From: Oidiodendron maius Zn
Lineage: Eukaryota; Ascomycota; Leotiomycetes; Myxotrichaceae
Assembly: GCA_000827325.1 (NCBI GenBank)
Contig: KN832879.1
Coordinates: forward strand, 1,648,969-1,712,968
Direction of reading: 5' to 3'
DNA length: 64,000 bases
The notes under the pieces were generated by a model, which worked only from the letters and a program-made list of their open reading frames with translations, was not told the DNA's origin and searched no databases. Shown piece by piece: positions 12,140-21,718 of the stretch. Position numbers and translations under genes: made by a program. Each line of letters begins with the position of its first letter. Within the stretch, counting starts at the first letter, position 1.

Positions 12140-13520
12140 CTAGGCAGTCTGCGGGTTTGAAGCCAGAGTATAATCATCTAGGCGCTTGGCTGTATGTAGT
12201 TTGCTGATACAGAGCGGCCAGTCGAAAGCCTGATATTCCTGCTTCAATTGGCCATAGATCTGACCGATCCAAGAGACCATGCGAATTGAATACATCGTAA
12301 CAGTATAGATTTTACGCTCGCGGCAAACGATCGGCCTCATTATAAGATACAAGGCAACAAGGTGAGCCAGGAGGAGTTGCGAAACAGAATTGCGGGGGTT
12401 TATGAGGTATTCTACATCACTGGAGTCGAGGTTGATCAGCAACCGTTCTGTTTCTAGTAGAGACCGGTAGGCTATGTTTGCTATATATTAGTTATCATAG
12501 TAGCACAGAGGTTTCATATTTAGCATACCTTGCACAGGCGAATGAGCTAATGCAATGAAGGACTCATGAAGACTAGCCAATAATTTGTTTTCAAAGGTCT
12601 GATGGCAGTAAGGCCGAAGTGCGTCGAGGGATGAGACGGCAGAGTATAGAAACTCAGTATTAAAGGTTGGGACTCCGTTTAGTCTCATCTGCACCCTTTC
12701 CATCCGGGAATTTAAACTTTCTTCCGCCAGTATCGAACCTGCATTCTGTGACTGGATGCGCCGCGTGACTGAATCGCAGCTTCTAGTCAAGATCAGGAAG
12801 GTCGCCAGTCCGTCATCCATATACCACGATTGCATCAAGAGGGCATGGCATGTTGCTAGGATTGAATCTCCTTGCTCGGCAGTTGTTACTGGCTGGTGCA
12901 AGGCGTTATTCAACCCCTTGATAGCAGAGAAGCGGTGAGATTGCGCCGTCGTCGTAAATCCGCCTGTAGTGATCTTGTCGAGATGGGACGCTGATAATGC
13001 TAGTAGGGCATGCGCCAAGTAGTCGCACTGCATACTGTCTTTACAAAGATAACTTTTGAAGAAAGGAGAAAAAAGGCGTACCTGGTGAGCAATGGGTGTG
13101 ATGTACACAAGCCAGATATTATCATTTCTTATTGGAAAATGAGGATACGCAGCTATAAGGTAATGATGGAAAAGCTGCATGTCAGCTAGGCTGAATATGG
13201 GAGTATCACGCAACGTAGCCGATTGCTGCGGCGACATATTTGAAATATGGGAGAGATATCGGCATGGAAGTGAGAGGCGAATACAGTTCTCACATGCTGG
13301 AAGCGTCTCTTGGCACTATATACATGTCAAACCAATGCACGCGACGACGCGATTACAAGGCCCTGATGCCTACCTTGATCTTACGCCTCTTACATTGGTG
13401 ACAGCCTTGACGTGACTTATGGTATCCCTTCCTCGGCTGACGAGACGTAGTAGCGATGTTTTGGCATTCACCACGACCGTGCACGGGATGGTATATTTTC
13501 GTTGGGTCAACTCCCGACAT
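12140..13520 (-). CDS. Zn2Cys6 transcription factor
   Basis: Exons 13520-13374, 13315-13082, 13027-12529 and 12480-12140, about 406 aa. ATG 13520 is the first in-frame methionine. The zinc cluster starts at about residue 40 and is split by intron 1: CHQCKRRKIK then CQETLPACENC and LSLPC, six cysteines with normal spacing. It binds DNA in the nucleus, usually as a dimer on CGG triplets. The middle region has WLVYITPIAHQ joined across intron 2 to CDYLAHALLALSASHLD, the usual start of the fungal DUF3468-type regulatory domain (Upc2/UpcA-like group). The intron at 13081-13028 leaves the frame open if unspliced, but splicing restores the family pattern. Targets are unknown; the nearest same-strand gene is the MFS transporter. 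Confidence 0.85.
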
Positions 13521-14170
13521 CACTTGTGAATTTTGTCCGGGCTTTGGAGGGATGCAATTGCAGAGTCGTGTCAATCTTGAGGTTGTGGATCCCGGGCCGA
13601 TTGTTACTAATGTTGTCCCTCACCTAAGCAAAAGAACCAGTTGTGGCTTAGCGGCTCGTCGGGAGTGAGCTAAAAGTCACAATCTAATTCGGTCGGCTCT
13701 TCTGCAATATTATGAATAAGAACTTGATACGCAGTCAGCCCAGTTGACGGATATTCAGCAGCGGAGTGAGAGAGAAGATGGGACCTCGCTGGAGGTCTTA
13801 TCGACGGGGATGTTATTTGTAGATACGGATACTGTAGTTTGCGAGGTGTAGTGTGGGAGTTCCGCGTCATGCTCTGCTAGCATTGCAGTAGAATCGACTG
13901 CCGCCAACGAAAATTGGGAAAGATCAGCCAAGGATTCTTCAGAGCCAATCGCTTATGATCCCGCTGAAGTGTTTCATTCATGCGTTGAATCTGACGAACC
14001 GGAGGCTTGAACTGAGTAGATCGATTCAGGCAAATGCTGATATCTGACTTGTGACTTGATTAGACTCTTGTAAACCGACATAGAACAGAGCTCAACGATA
14101 GCAGATAGAATATTCAGCATGATGATAATACTTCACATTATCTCCAAGACTGGATCTCTGTGTCTATATG
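13521..14170. other. Intergenic, promoter of the Zn2Cys6 gene
   Basis: About 650 bp. ORFs at 13456-13668 (plus) and 13670-13870 (minus) have no recognisable features. No repeats were seen. Confidence 0.4.
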
Positions 14171-16579
14171 CTATATCAAGAAGATGGTCTCGAAATGACG
14201 CCTAAGCTTTGCCCACTTCTTCAAGAAAATCCAGCCTACTGCCAATCGACAGGATAAACCATTACGCTCTCCAATGAGCATGACATTAACCACTGGCACT
14301 GGACTTAGTGGTACATTGTTGCAATCCCAATATGTAATGTCTAGCTCCTTGTCCTCAATATATTCATTTCCAGCAATGCGGGCCTTCTCTGGTGGAGCAT
14401 ACCACCTATCATGAAAAATACACTGCACATCCAACGTGCACCCGGATATTGAGAGGCCAATGAACTTGAATGAGCTAGCTTGAAGGTCCTCACGCATATG
14501 TGGAGATTCGAGATCAGTTGAAGGACCAAGCAGTCCAATTATCTGATCATCATCGAGGATGTCATACCAGGAGCCGGATCTACGACAATGTTGGCTTTTT
14601 CCAGATTGGTGAATGCCAAGGCCTAGATATGTCACCTGTGCATGCGTTGCTATGATGCATTTGTTCCGGATGATAATGTTCTCCTCTGGTAAAGACGTCG
14701 GAATAGCTTTGATCAAAGTTTTGGTGCTCAGAGTATTTGTGCAGAAGTCAGAATAACTTGGCCATTGTGCCCTCAACTCCGCCCCAAGCTCTTTGAAGGA
14801 TTTTTTACTTAGAACTTTGGAATAAAATCCGATTCTAGTCTCGAAACATCCTTCGGCCCAAGCAAGCGCCATATAAATTTGCGGTACACTCGGCAGAAGG
14901 ATATCCTGGCTCTCAGAAGTTTCCACCACGTCCATTTCTGTCCATTTAAATGGGATGTTCCTGTCTGTTCCAATTAATTTCGTGTGCTGACTCGGAGGAT
15001 ATCCTGAAATCACAGCCCATTGGAGAAGTGATCCGTAAAAAGTGAGGTACTCCAGCCGACCGGACATCGATGACCACGACCAACTTGGTAGCCAAATATC
15101 AAGAGCAGACCGAGCCTCATACTTGGCCTCTCCATCAGGGTGCCAAAGTAAAGCATGATCGAAATCTTTAAGAGGAAGACCATGAACCAAGGAATCCGCC
15201 GGACCGTACAAAGCGCCCGTGATCGCAGCCAAAGCATTGTATACGTCGGTGATATACGTCAGAGACCTTGCATTGTAAGCACTTACATGACGCGTGTACT
15301 CGAATGCGGGGTTATCCTCCGAACGAGAGAAAAGTGAAGAAGGGAGACCGTAGAATCTCAGAGGGAGATCCACCTCGTATTCTGCATCCTCATTTAATGC
15401 ATTATCTTCGTGGAGGAGGCCCCGTTGGCACTCATACATGACTTGCACCCCCGTCAAGAATAGCTTGCGTCTCGGAAGGATGCTTTCTTGATATGTCCAA
15501 CCGCGAGTAGACCATGCTGTATTCTCTATTGTCTGCTTAAAATCAGGAAGGCTATTCTCTACCAGCAGACCCTCAAATTGCAAATGAGATGTCCATGTCG
15601 GGCGGTGCAAGCTCACGCCCGGTATCTGGACATTCATGTTGTCGCCATAGGCAATGACCAGCGCAAATACAGCAGACGCGTATATTGCGACCATGCTGTC
15701 AATTTGTTCTTGTTTTTTCACAGGATCGTCTTGCACAATGCAGAGTCGATCTGCCCAAAGGTATCTCTGTTTCAAAAGAATGCAAGTCTGAATAGCATCT
15801 TCAATGACGAGAGGGAGTTTTGATGCTTGTAGTCCTCCTCTCTGTTCGAGGTCCTCAATTGTTGATAGACTTGCCATTGTCTTTGTTGGATCGGGGGTCT
15901 TTCCCCAGACATAGCTCAGAGCAACGAATTGGCAGTCGGGACTGGGCGTAACGACTCGACGCTCTACGACGTCAATGACCCGAAAGCCATTAGGCAATGC
16001 ACCAATTTTGAGAGGCTGGCATGCTTCATGCTCAAGAGTGCATCGGTTGAGCCAGCCGCTAATTCGACCCCAATCAATCAGTCCAGAAACCGGAACGCGG
16101 TCGATGATTGCCTGTGCCTGTTCGAAATCCTCGAGATATACGCGAAAGGCATTAAATCCCGCTGAGTAAGTGTCGCCGTTGACCTCGATGGCCATCGAAG
16201 TATGGCTTGTAGCAATATCATTTTGTTTATATGTGACTAGTGAGAATTGTAACGATGAGATCGGTACTATCCTCGGCTTCATGGCATTCACATAGGCTTC
16301 GGTGGCTTGGTAAATAAGATGGTGAAAGCCGCAATCCTTTGAGCGCTGAATGTCATCAAACGAGCCCAGGTTGATTTCTACCCATGATGGTGCTGAATCG
16401 CAGAACAAGAGATGTTTGAGACGCAGGTGGCGGCACCACTGACAGAACTTCGGGTCATCGGTCGGCGTGTCGCAATTATCGCATGCTTCGTGAAAGACAT
16501 TGTACCACTCGGGGTCGGATGGAGTTTTGGAACTCTTGACGAAACAGCGACATTCTTTGCAACTAGTTTCATTGCCCAT
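14171..16579 (-). CDS. HET-domain protein, 802 aa
   Basis: Single uninterrupted exon from ATG 16579. The first 60 residues are rich in paired cysteines (CKECRC, CDNC, FCQWCRHLRLKHLLFC), suggesting a small zinc-binding module. The HET core follows: FVALSYVWG at about 221, YLWADRLCIVQDD at about 273 and RGWTYQESILPRR at about 365, in the usual order. The C-terminal 400 residues have the family's WLPSWSWSSM segment and no other domain I know. HET proteins act in the cytoplasm in non-self recognition and can trigger incompatibility cell death. Which partner this one responds to is not visible. It is intact and intronless. Confidence 0.92.
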   Translation of the reverse strand: MGNETSCKECRCFVKSSKTPSDPEWYNVFHEACDNCDTPTDDPKFCQWCRHLRLKHLLFCDSAPSWVEINLGSFDDIQRSKDCGFHHLIYQATEAYVNAMKPRIVPISSLQFSLVTYKQNDIATSHTSMAIEVNGDTYSAGFNAFRVYLEDFEQAQAIIDRVPVSGLIDWGRISGWLNRCTLEHEACQPLKIGALPNGFRVIDVVERRVVTPSPDCQFVALSYVWGKTPDPTKTMASLSTIEDLEQRGGLQASKLPLVIEDAIQTCILLKQRYLWADRLCIVQDDPVKKQEQIDSMVAIYASAVFALVIAYGDNMNVQIPGVSLHRPTWTSHLQFEGLLVENSLPDFKQTIENTAWSTRGWTYQESILPRRKLFLTGVQVMYECQRGLLHEDNALNEDAEYEVDLPLRFYGLPSSLFSRSEDNPAFEYTRHVSAYNARSLTYITDVYNALAAITGALYGPADSLVHGLPLKDFDHALLWHPDGEAKYEARSALDIWLPSWSWSSMSGRLEYLTFYGSLLQWAVISGYPPSQHTKLIGTDRNIPFKWTEMDVVETSESQDILLPSVPQIYMALAWAEGCFETRIGFYSKVLSKKSFKELGAELRAQWPSYSDFCTNTLSTKTLIKAIPTSLPEENIIIRNKCIIATHAQVTYLGLGIHQSGKSQHCRRSGSWYDILDDDQIIGLLGPSTDLESPHMREDLQASSFKFIGLSISGCTLDVQCIFHDRWYAPPEKARIAGNEYIEDKELDITYWDCNNVPLSPVPVVNVMLIGERNGLSCRLAVGWIFLKKWAKLRRHFETIFLI

Positions 16580-17356
16580 ATCTCCGGATCAGAAGGTATC
16601 GTTGCACGAGTGAACTACAACCGCTAAATATGAAGTATGAGGTAAAAAGACGGGCTCACTCACGGTTGGCGACGCCAATCCGACTACAGAATTGTCCAGC
16701 CACTCCAGTCAAACGCCTAAAATCACTCAACCGCCCACTTACCGTCGGCTCGCTTCGACATCTCCCACATCGCATTCGCCTCCTAGTCGGCGGAAGCAAC
16801 TGCGTCGCGTAAGCAAATGATTAATAGAAGGAAAAGTCCACCTGTTTCTAAGGAGAACGAGTTACGTGGTAGAATAAGTTAGTAGAGAGACTCACTCTTA
16901 TCAACCATCTTAGAATACTGTGGATTGAGGGGTAAACTAAATTGTATGTCCAATAGAGATGTAAACCCTGGCTCGTGTAGAGAATTCGCATTTCGTCTGT
17001 TGTATAAAATAAGATGGAGTTCACATTAGATGAGGGCCTTGTATTCACTAGTAAAGATGCTCAAACACTCTGGGTTATTTAACTTTCGAACATCCTCCAA
17101 GGCATTAATTATCTGGAAGTTGGCTGAGTTGACTGTCTGTGCTGTGCCAAAAATGCCGGGCGTAGCGTCCATTTCAGACCCTTGCGGCTCATGCTGCCCC
17201 AGTTACCGAATTATTCGGGTGTCAAAAGCGGGCGATTACTCATGGCGCGCAATAAATTTAGGCACCAAGACTTGCCTTATCATGACCCGTCGCAGCTGGA
17301 GCTGCTTTCTCCGAAGGCTTATATCCGCTAAGATTCTTATGTGAACTCTTGTAAAA
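16580..17356. other. Intergenic with one copy of a 78-bp repeat
   Basis: About 780 bp between the HET gene and the GNAT gene. It contains the first copy of the 78-bp direct repeat (16987-17064). Otherwise only short motif-free ORFs. Confidence 0.4.
16987..17064 (+). repeat. 78-bp direct repeat, copy 1
   Basis: Begins cgcatttcgtctgttgta and ends agtaaagatgctcaa. It matches 18283-18360 in the same orientation at 74 of 78 positions. The flanks of the two copies are unrelated. The two copies bracket the GNAT gene. Confidence 0.9.
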
Positions 17357-18171
17357 ATGAACAGTCTTGACGGATTCGAGCTTGTGGAGGCAAATGCCTC
17401 TGATACCGACGAGATTATCAACCTAATGGTTCTGGCATATGAGGACGACGAGATGTGGAAATACACGTTTCAAAAGGTGCCGTACTATGGCCGTTTTAGA
17501 TTCTTTTATGAATATAATAGCGCGAGGAACATGATGGAGGACGTGACGTGCTTCAAGATCTCCGAAAAAGCGACTGGGTATCTACATCTTTTTGTTTGTT
17601 TTGCTGTACAGATCTAACAGCCACCTGAATAGCAAGATGGTCGCCTATACCGCTCTTCAGTACCCTTGGACTATCAGACCTCTAAGCCCAGAGCTGAAGA
17701 TTGCACTATCCTCACTTGATCCGCTTGCTGGCCTGCCACTCACGCCGAAGGGATTTAGGATGGATGGTTCCTCCGAGATGTTTAACATGTTTACTTCGAT
17801 ACACTAGGAGCACGACCCGGAGAGGGACTTCCGTACGTACTCTTTGCCTGATGCTCAAGCTATAGAGGGCCCTGGCTAACATTCCAGATCGAATGGGTAC
17901 ACATGTGCTCCCAGAATACCAGAGGCAAGGACTTGGGAGCTGGCTCACTAGGCATTGCAATTCTATTGCAGATGAGCATCAAGCCAAAACGTATGTTGCG
18001 GCAGGGTGCAAGTCGAGAGGCATGTTCAAGGCGCTCGGGTTCAAAAGGTTTGGTGTGTTTAATCCACATGCTGAGAGGTGGGGTCAGGAATACGATGCTG
18101 AGAAGGCCAAGTACGAGTTGTTGGTTCGTGAGCCTAAAGATCTTAAGACGGTCGACGATTATGAGCAATGA
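17357..18171 (+). pseudogene. GNAT N-acetyltransferase with an in-frame stop
   Basis: Spliced exons 17357-17577, 17621-17832 and 17888-18171 (introns 17578-17620 and 17833-17887) give a GNAT-fold frame. It starts GFELVEANASDTDEI and carries the acetyl-CoA pyrophosphate loop in exon 3 as VLPEYQRQGLGSWL, followed by AGCKSRGMFKALGFK. Residues after FNMFTSIH are interrupted by TAG at 17805-17807, and the same frame continues EHDPERDF. Family members have no gap here, so a Gln-to-stop change is the simplest reading. An alternative is a very short intron of about 41 nt ending at that TAG. If the stop is real, the acetyl-CoA site is lost. Confidence 0.7.
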
Positions 18172-18282
18172 TATGGATATTATGTCCCACCTTTACAATG
18201 TCTCTGTGATGCAGCTGGATGCCTAATCTACCTTGAGTGAGCAGCAGGGGAAAAAGTTGGATATGGAAAAGAAACTTATATA

Positions 18283-18360
18283 CGCATTTCGTCTGTTGTA
18301 TAAAATAAGATGGAGTTCACATTAGGTGAGGGCCTTCTATTCGCTCGTAAAGATGCTCAA
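18283..18360 (+). repeat. 78-bp direct repeat, copy 2
   Basis: Second copy of the repeat at 16987-17064, offset by 1,296 bp and differing at four positions. Just downstream, an 18-bp unit (ctagcccgttaatttaca) is repeated in tandem at about 18411-18446. Confidence 0.9.
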
Positions 18361-19091
18361 GTTTGCTCGCACATTGTTTTTAAATATTATATTGGTGGCT
18401 GGCTCTCATGCTAGCCCGTTAATTTACACTAGCCCGTTAATTTACACCCAGTTAACGCAACGCTGTTGCATCAGCAATATGTGCATCTACCAAACCCCTC
18501 TAGGTGGGAAGCATCACAGAATGCGAAGTATTGACTCAATTAGCATTAGACAGAATGATATTTATCTAACTAACGTCGATGTTGCTGAAGTTGGAAACCT
18601 CACGATAGGTAATATGTACGCCGTTGGCGGATCAAGCTCGGCCCTCTGCTTGAGAGAATGAATATACATCCTCAGTTGGTAGTTAGTCTTTTTGATCAGT
18701 GTGCATTGTTATGAGACATAAATAATTATCTTTAGAAGTTTCTATTACTGTAGGGATCAAGTTTCGGGACAATTGAGTTGTGGATAACATAGCCTAAAAT
18801 ATACATTGGCATCTTGGTCCCGGTGGTCTTTGGACCTGGGAAGATTGCAGTAGGTGTCTGCAAAGACTCAACAGCTTTCTGCCTAGCAAAACCGGAATTG
18901 AGTGAAGTACCAGGTCTTTCTGACCCGCAAATTGTACGCAAAGTTCTCTCAGCTTAGCTAGTCGTATTAGGTACAGTTAAATTGACTTGACCTAATGCTA
19001 AATATACTTGGCTAACAACTCCTTGCAGCTCGTATACCTATGCCACAGTACAACCTCCTTATTATCGCCATCATCATCAAGGACCTCAGCC
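18361..19091. other. Intergenic, no gene seen
   Basis: Contains the 18-bp tandem duplication near 18411-18446 and otherwise AT-rich sequence without supported coding potential, up to the stop codon of the endoglucanase. Confidence 0.4.
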
Positions 19092-20726
19092 CTACCGCTT
19101 AAAGCAAGAGCTCATAAGCAACGTATCCGTCCACGTATTCCCACTCTCTGTCGGCACCAAACTATCCACATAATCCCAACTAGGTTGGAAAGCTCCAGCA
19201 CTCCATCCCACATATCCAAGGTATACATCAGCATTGGAATTTAAATATGCCAGCTCTTCACAGACAAATGTTACACAAGAAGCGGTGTTCCCTCCTCCAG
19301 TCTCTGTGAGCATCGCCTGGCGTCCAATGGCACGAAGTGAAATTGCGAGTGGTGCGAATGCTGTGTCGATATTGTTAGTTACGCACTCGGCATGCGAGCC
19401 GGAGTTGTCAACGTCGCAGTATTTGTGCACATCAAAGATGAGATTCGTGGTGGTGTCGTCGAGATTTCTAACCGTTTGGAGAGCAGCAAGGGAGCCATCA
19501 GAGACGAAACTTGCAGCTGATGTCCAGTCATTGCCGGGCAAGAGGATTATTTGGCTAGTAGCACCGGCTTGTCGGATGGCCGTTACGCAGGCCTGGACCG
19601 TCGCTGCCCACAAAGAAATACTAGGGACTAAGGCGGTTAGATGAGACCAAAAATACCGGATTCTTGGATGAGAATTACTGTCATGTGGTTCATTCATTAC
19701 CCCAAATACAACATGAGATTCGCCTGCATACTTTGCTGCAAGTTGAGACCAAAGATTCGTCAGCTGCGCGTTGGTCGGACCGCCTTGACCCACGATCCCA
19801 CCATTCCATCGCGCATCTATCCAACTGTCGTTAGCTACGGCATCGGTGCGTCGACTAGTCCATTCAACTTACAGTTGTGGATCTATCAAGAATCAGAGTT
19901 GAATCAGACACAGTATAAGCTTCGGAAGGAAGCTTACATCAATTATGCACAGTGCCCCAGTCCCCAGACAACCCTGCACTAAATTATCGTAGTTTGCAAA
20001 GTTTCCCGAATTGAGAGTTCCGCCTAACACGTTATTGACCAGGTATTGCCACGCAACTGGGAGGCGAAAGATGTTCATTTTATCGTCGTTAACGAAGTGT
20101 GTCATTTGGTCACTGATACAGTGTCACAGGAGCGCTTGGTAACTTGTGGAGGATAGTGAATACATACTTGGGTGGTATGAGAATTTGAGTGAGGTCCTCG
20201 GTGCCCTTTGAAGATACTTAGGCCAGTGCACGGTTTAAGACCCAGAGACTTCTGATGTACTTACGTTAGTTGCCATACCGAAATCAAAACCGGCCATGTT
20301 CACACCGGCTGTTGAGACTTAGCATGTATGCTTCCCCATACCATAGCGCAAAAATACGCACCATACTTGGTTTGCGTAGTCGAAGTGCCACTCGAAGATA
20401 CAGCACTGGAAGTCATCGTTGAGATCGATGAAGAAGAGATCGTGTCTCGAAAGAAGCGTCAGTTTGAAGGAGACAGGGTATAATCATATTATCATACTCG
20501 ACAAAGGAAGACATTGCGAATAGTACGGATTTGAGTAAGTACACACGTATCCAGACACGCACGTCGTTAGACCGGCCCAGGTTTCACCTCCACCTAATAT
20601 TTGTTATTGACCGTTGTTTCAACAGAGAATATGAGAGGAAGGATACTAACACTGTCCCCAGGCAGCCTGCTGTGCCGAAGCACCCAGGAAGAGAAGCCCG
20701 TTGAGGAGGATAAAAGAATATTTCAT
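19092..20726 (-). CDS. Secreted endoglucanase: CBM1 - linker - GH5 (subfamily 5 type)
   Basis: Nine exons: 20726-20651, 20593-20498, 20445-20362, 20308-20265, 20205-20168, 20112-19938, 19882-19873, 19816-19679 and 19627-19092, total 398 aa in one frame. One exon is only 10 nt. A signal peptide ([18 protein letters not shown]) precedes a CBM1 cellulose-binding module: [16 protein letters not shown], then [14 protein letters not shown] Ser/Thr linker and the GH5 barrel, starting [11 protein letters not shown], follow. The acid/base is Glu in MNEPHD (about residue 217) and the nucleophile is Glu in LTETGGGN (about 329). It should cleave internal beta-1,4-glucan bonds outside the cell. A GGCTAA motif (xylanase-regulator site) lies 480 bp upstream at 21210-21215. 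Confidence 0.93.
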
Positions 20727-21718
20727 TTGGAAATGCTTATCTTGTGAAGTATCGACGATGCAGATATAATTTTGAAAGAACCGAGATGTTAAATCTGAAG
20801 GGAATCAGTCAACTTAACTGCAAGTTATGCTCGGGGTCCCAGATATAAGAGGCTGCAGCGACGAATCTTATATTTGGCCACTATATCGGCAAGGCCGCTC
20901 CGACAACTGCGGGGTAAACATTAAATGACACTGAAAAAGGCGAAGCCGACAGATATTTCCGTTCTCAATTGGGGTTACTCGGAAGTTGGGCAAACACCCT
21001 GACCAATTACTCTTAGTAGCCGACATAACCATCTGGGAGGATTGGGTGGTGCAGTCAAGTAATTTCGGCCCTTCGGCAAGCCATTCCGTACAAGAATATG
21101 CCAAAGCCTAGATATTGCTTGTGTTTTTGATTATCCTTGGTGGATCAATTGTGTAAGAATCCTCTGCACTCTTCTTGTATGCAATCTTGACTCACTTGGA
21201 GTTCCATTTTTAGCCCGACTCTGCATTCAATCAGAATTAATATAAGAACGCAAATAACTCATTCCATACTAGGCGTAAGTTATATTAAAGTTGGGTTAAA
21301 TTATACTAGTCACTTCCCTAGCCTCTGTGATCACAGGACATTCCTCAGGTCTATTGTTGGTTATTACGATTAAGGTATGTTTATGGGAACTGGCAGTGAC
21401 AACGGTTATTTTGTAGCTCACCCGCCAAGGTATAGACCCTTGTCTATTACAGTTAAGATTGACAAATCTCCCGGCATTGTAAACTTTCGACCATAATTTA
21501 AATCTTCGCGGCAATTTAAGACAGAATGGTAAGCCCAAATGTTAATCTTGAACTAAAAGAAATAAGGAGTCCTAAAATATTATGCTGTAAGCATTCTGCT
21601 CTGCATTGTTAGATGTGTCTAGTAACCACATTTCTTTGTCCAACAGTTAACAAAGACGTTAAACCACTTGTCGGTGCGAAAGAAATCGCACAATTCCTTT
21701 TCAGGTCGAAGAATCCAG
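20727..21718. other. Intergenic, endoglucanase promoter side
   Basis: About 1 kb between two minus-strand secreted-protein genes. TTAGCC on the plus strand at 21210-21215 is GGCTAA read toward the endoglucanase. Short ORFs at 20868-21104 and 21296-21538 have no motif. Confidence 0.4.

Noticed and set aside
13027-13082. Reading the Zn2Cys6 gene without its second intron
   Set aside because: The frame stays open but adds 18 residues that break the conserved PIAHQ-CDYLAHALLALS join; GT-AG ends are present.
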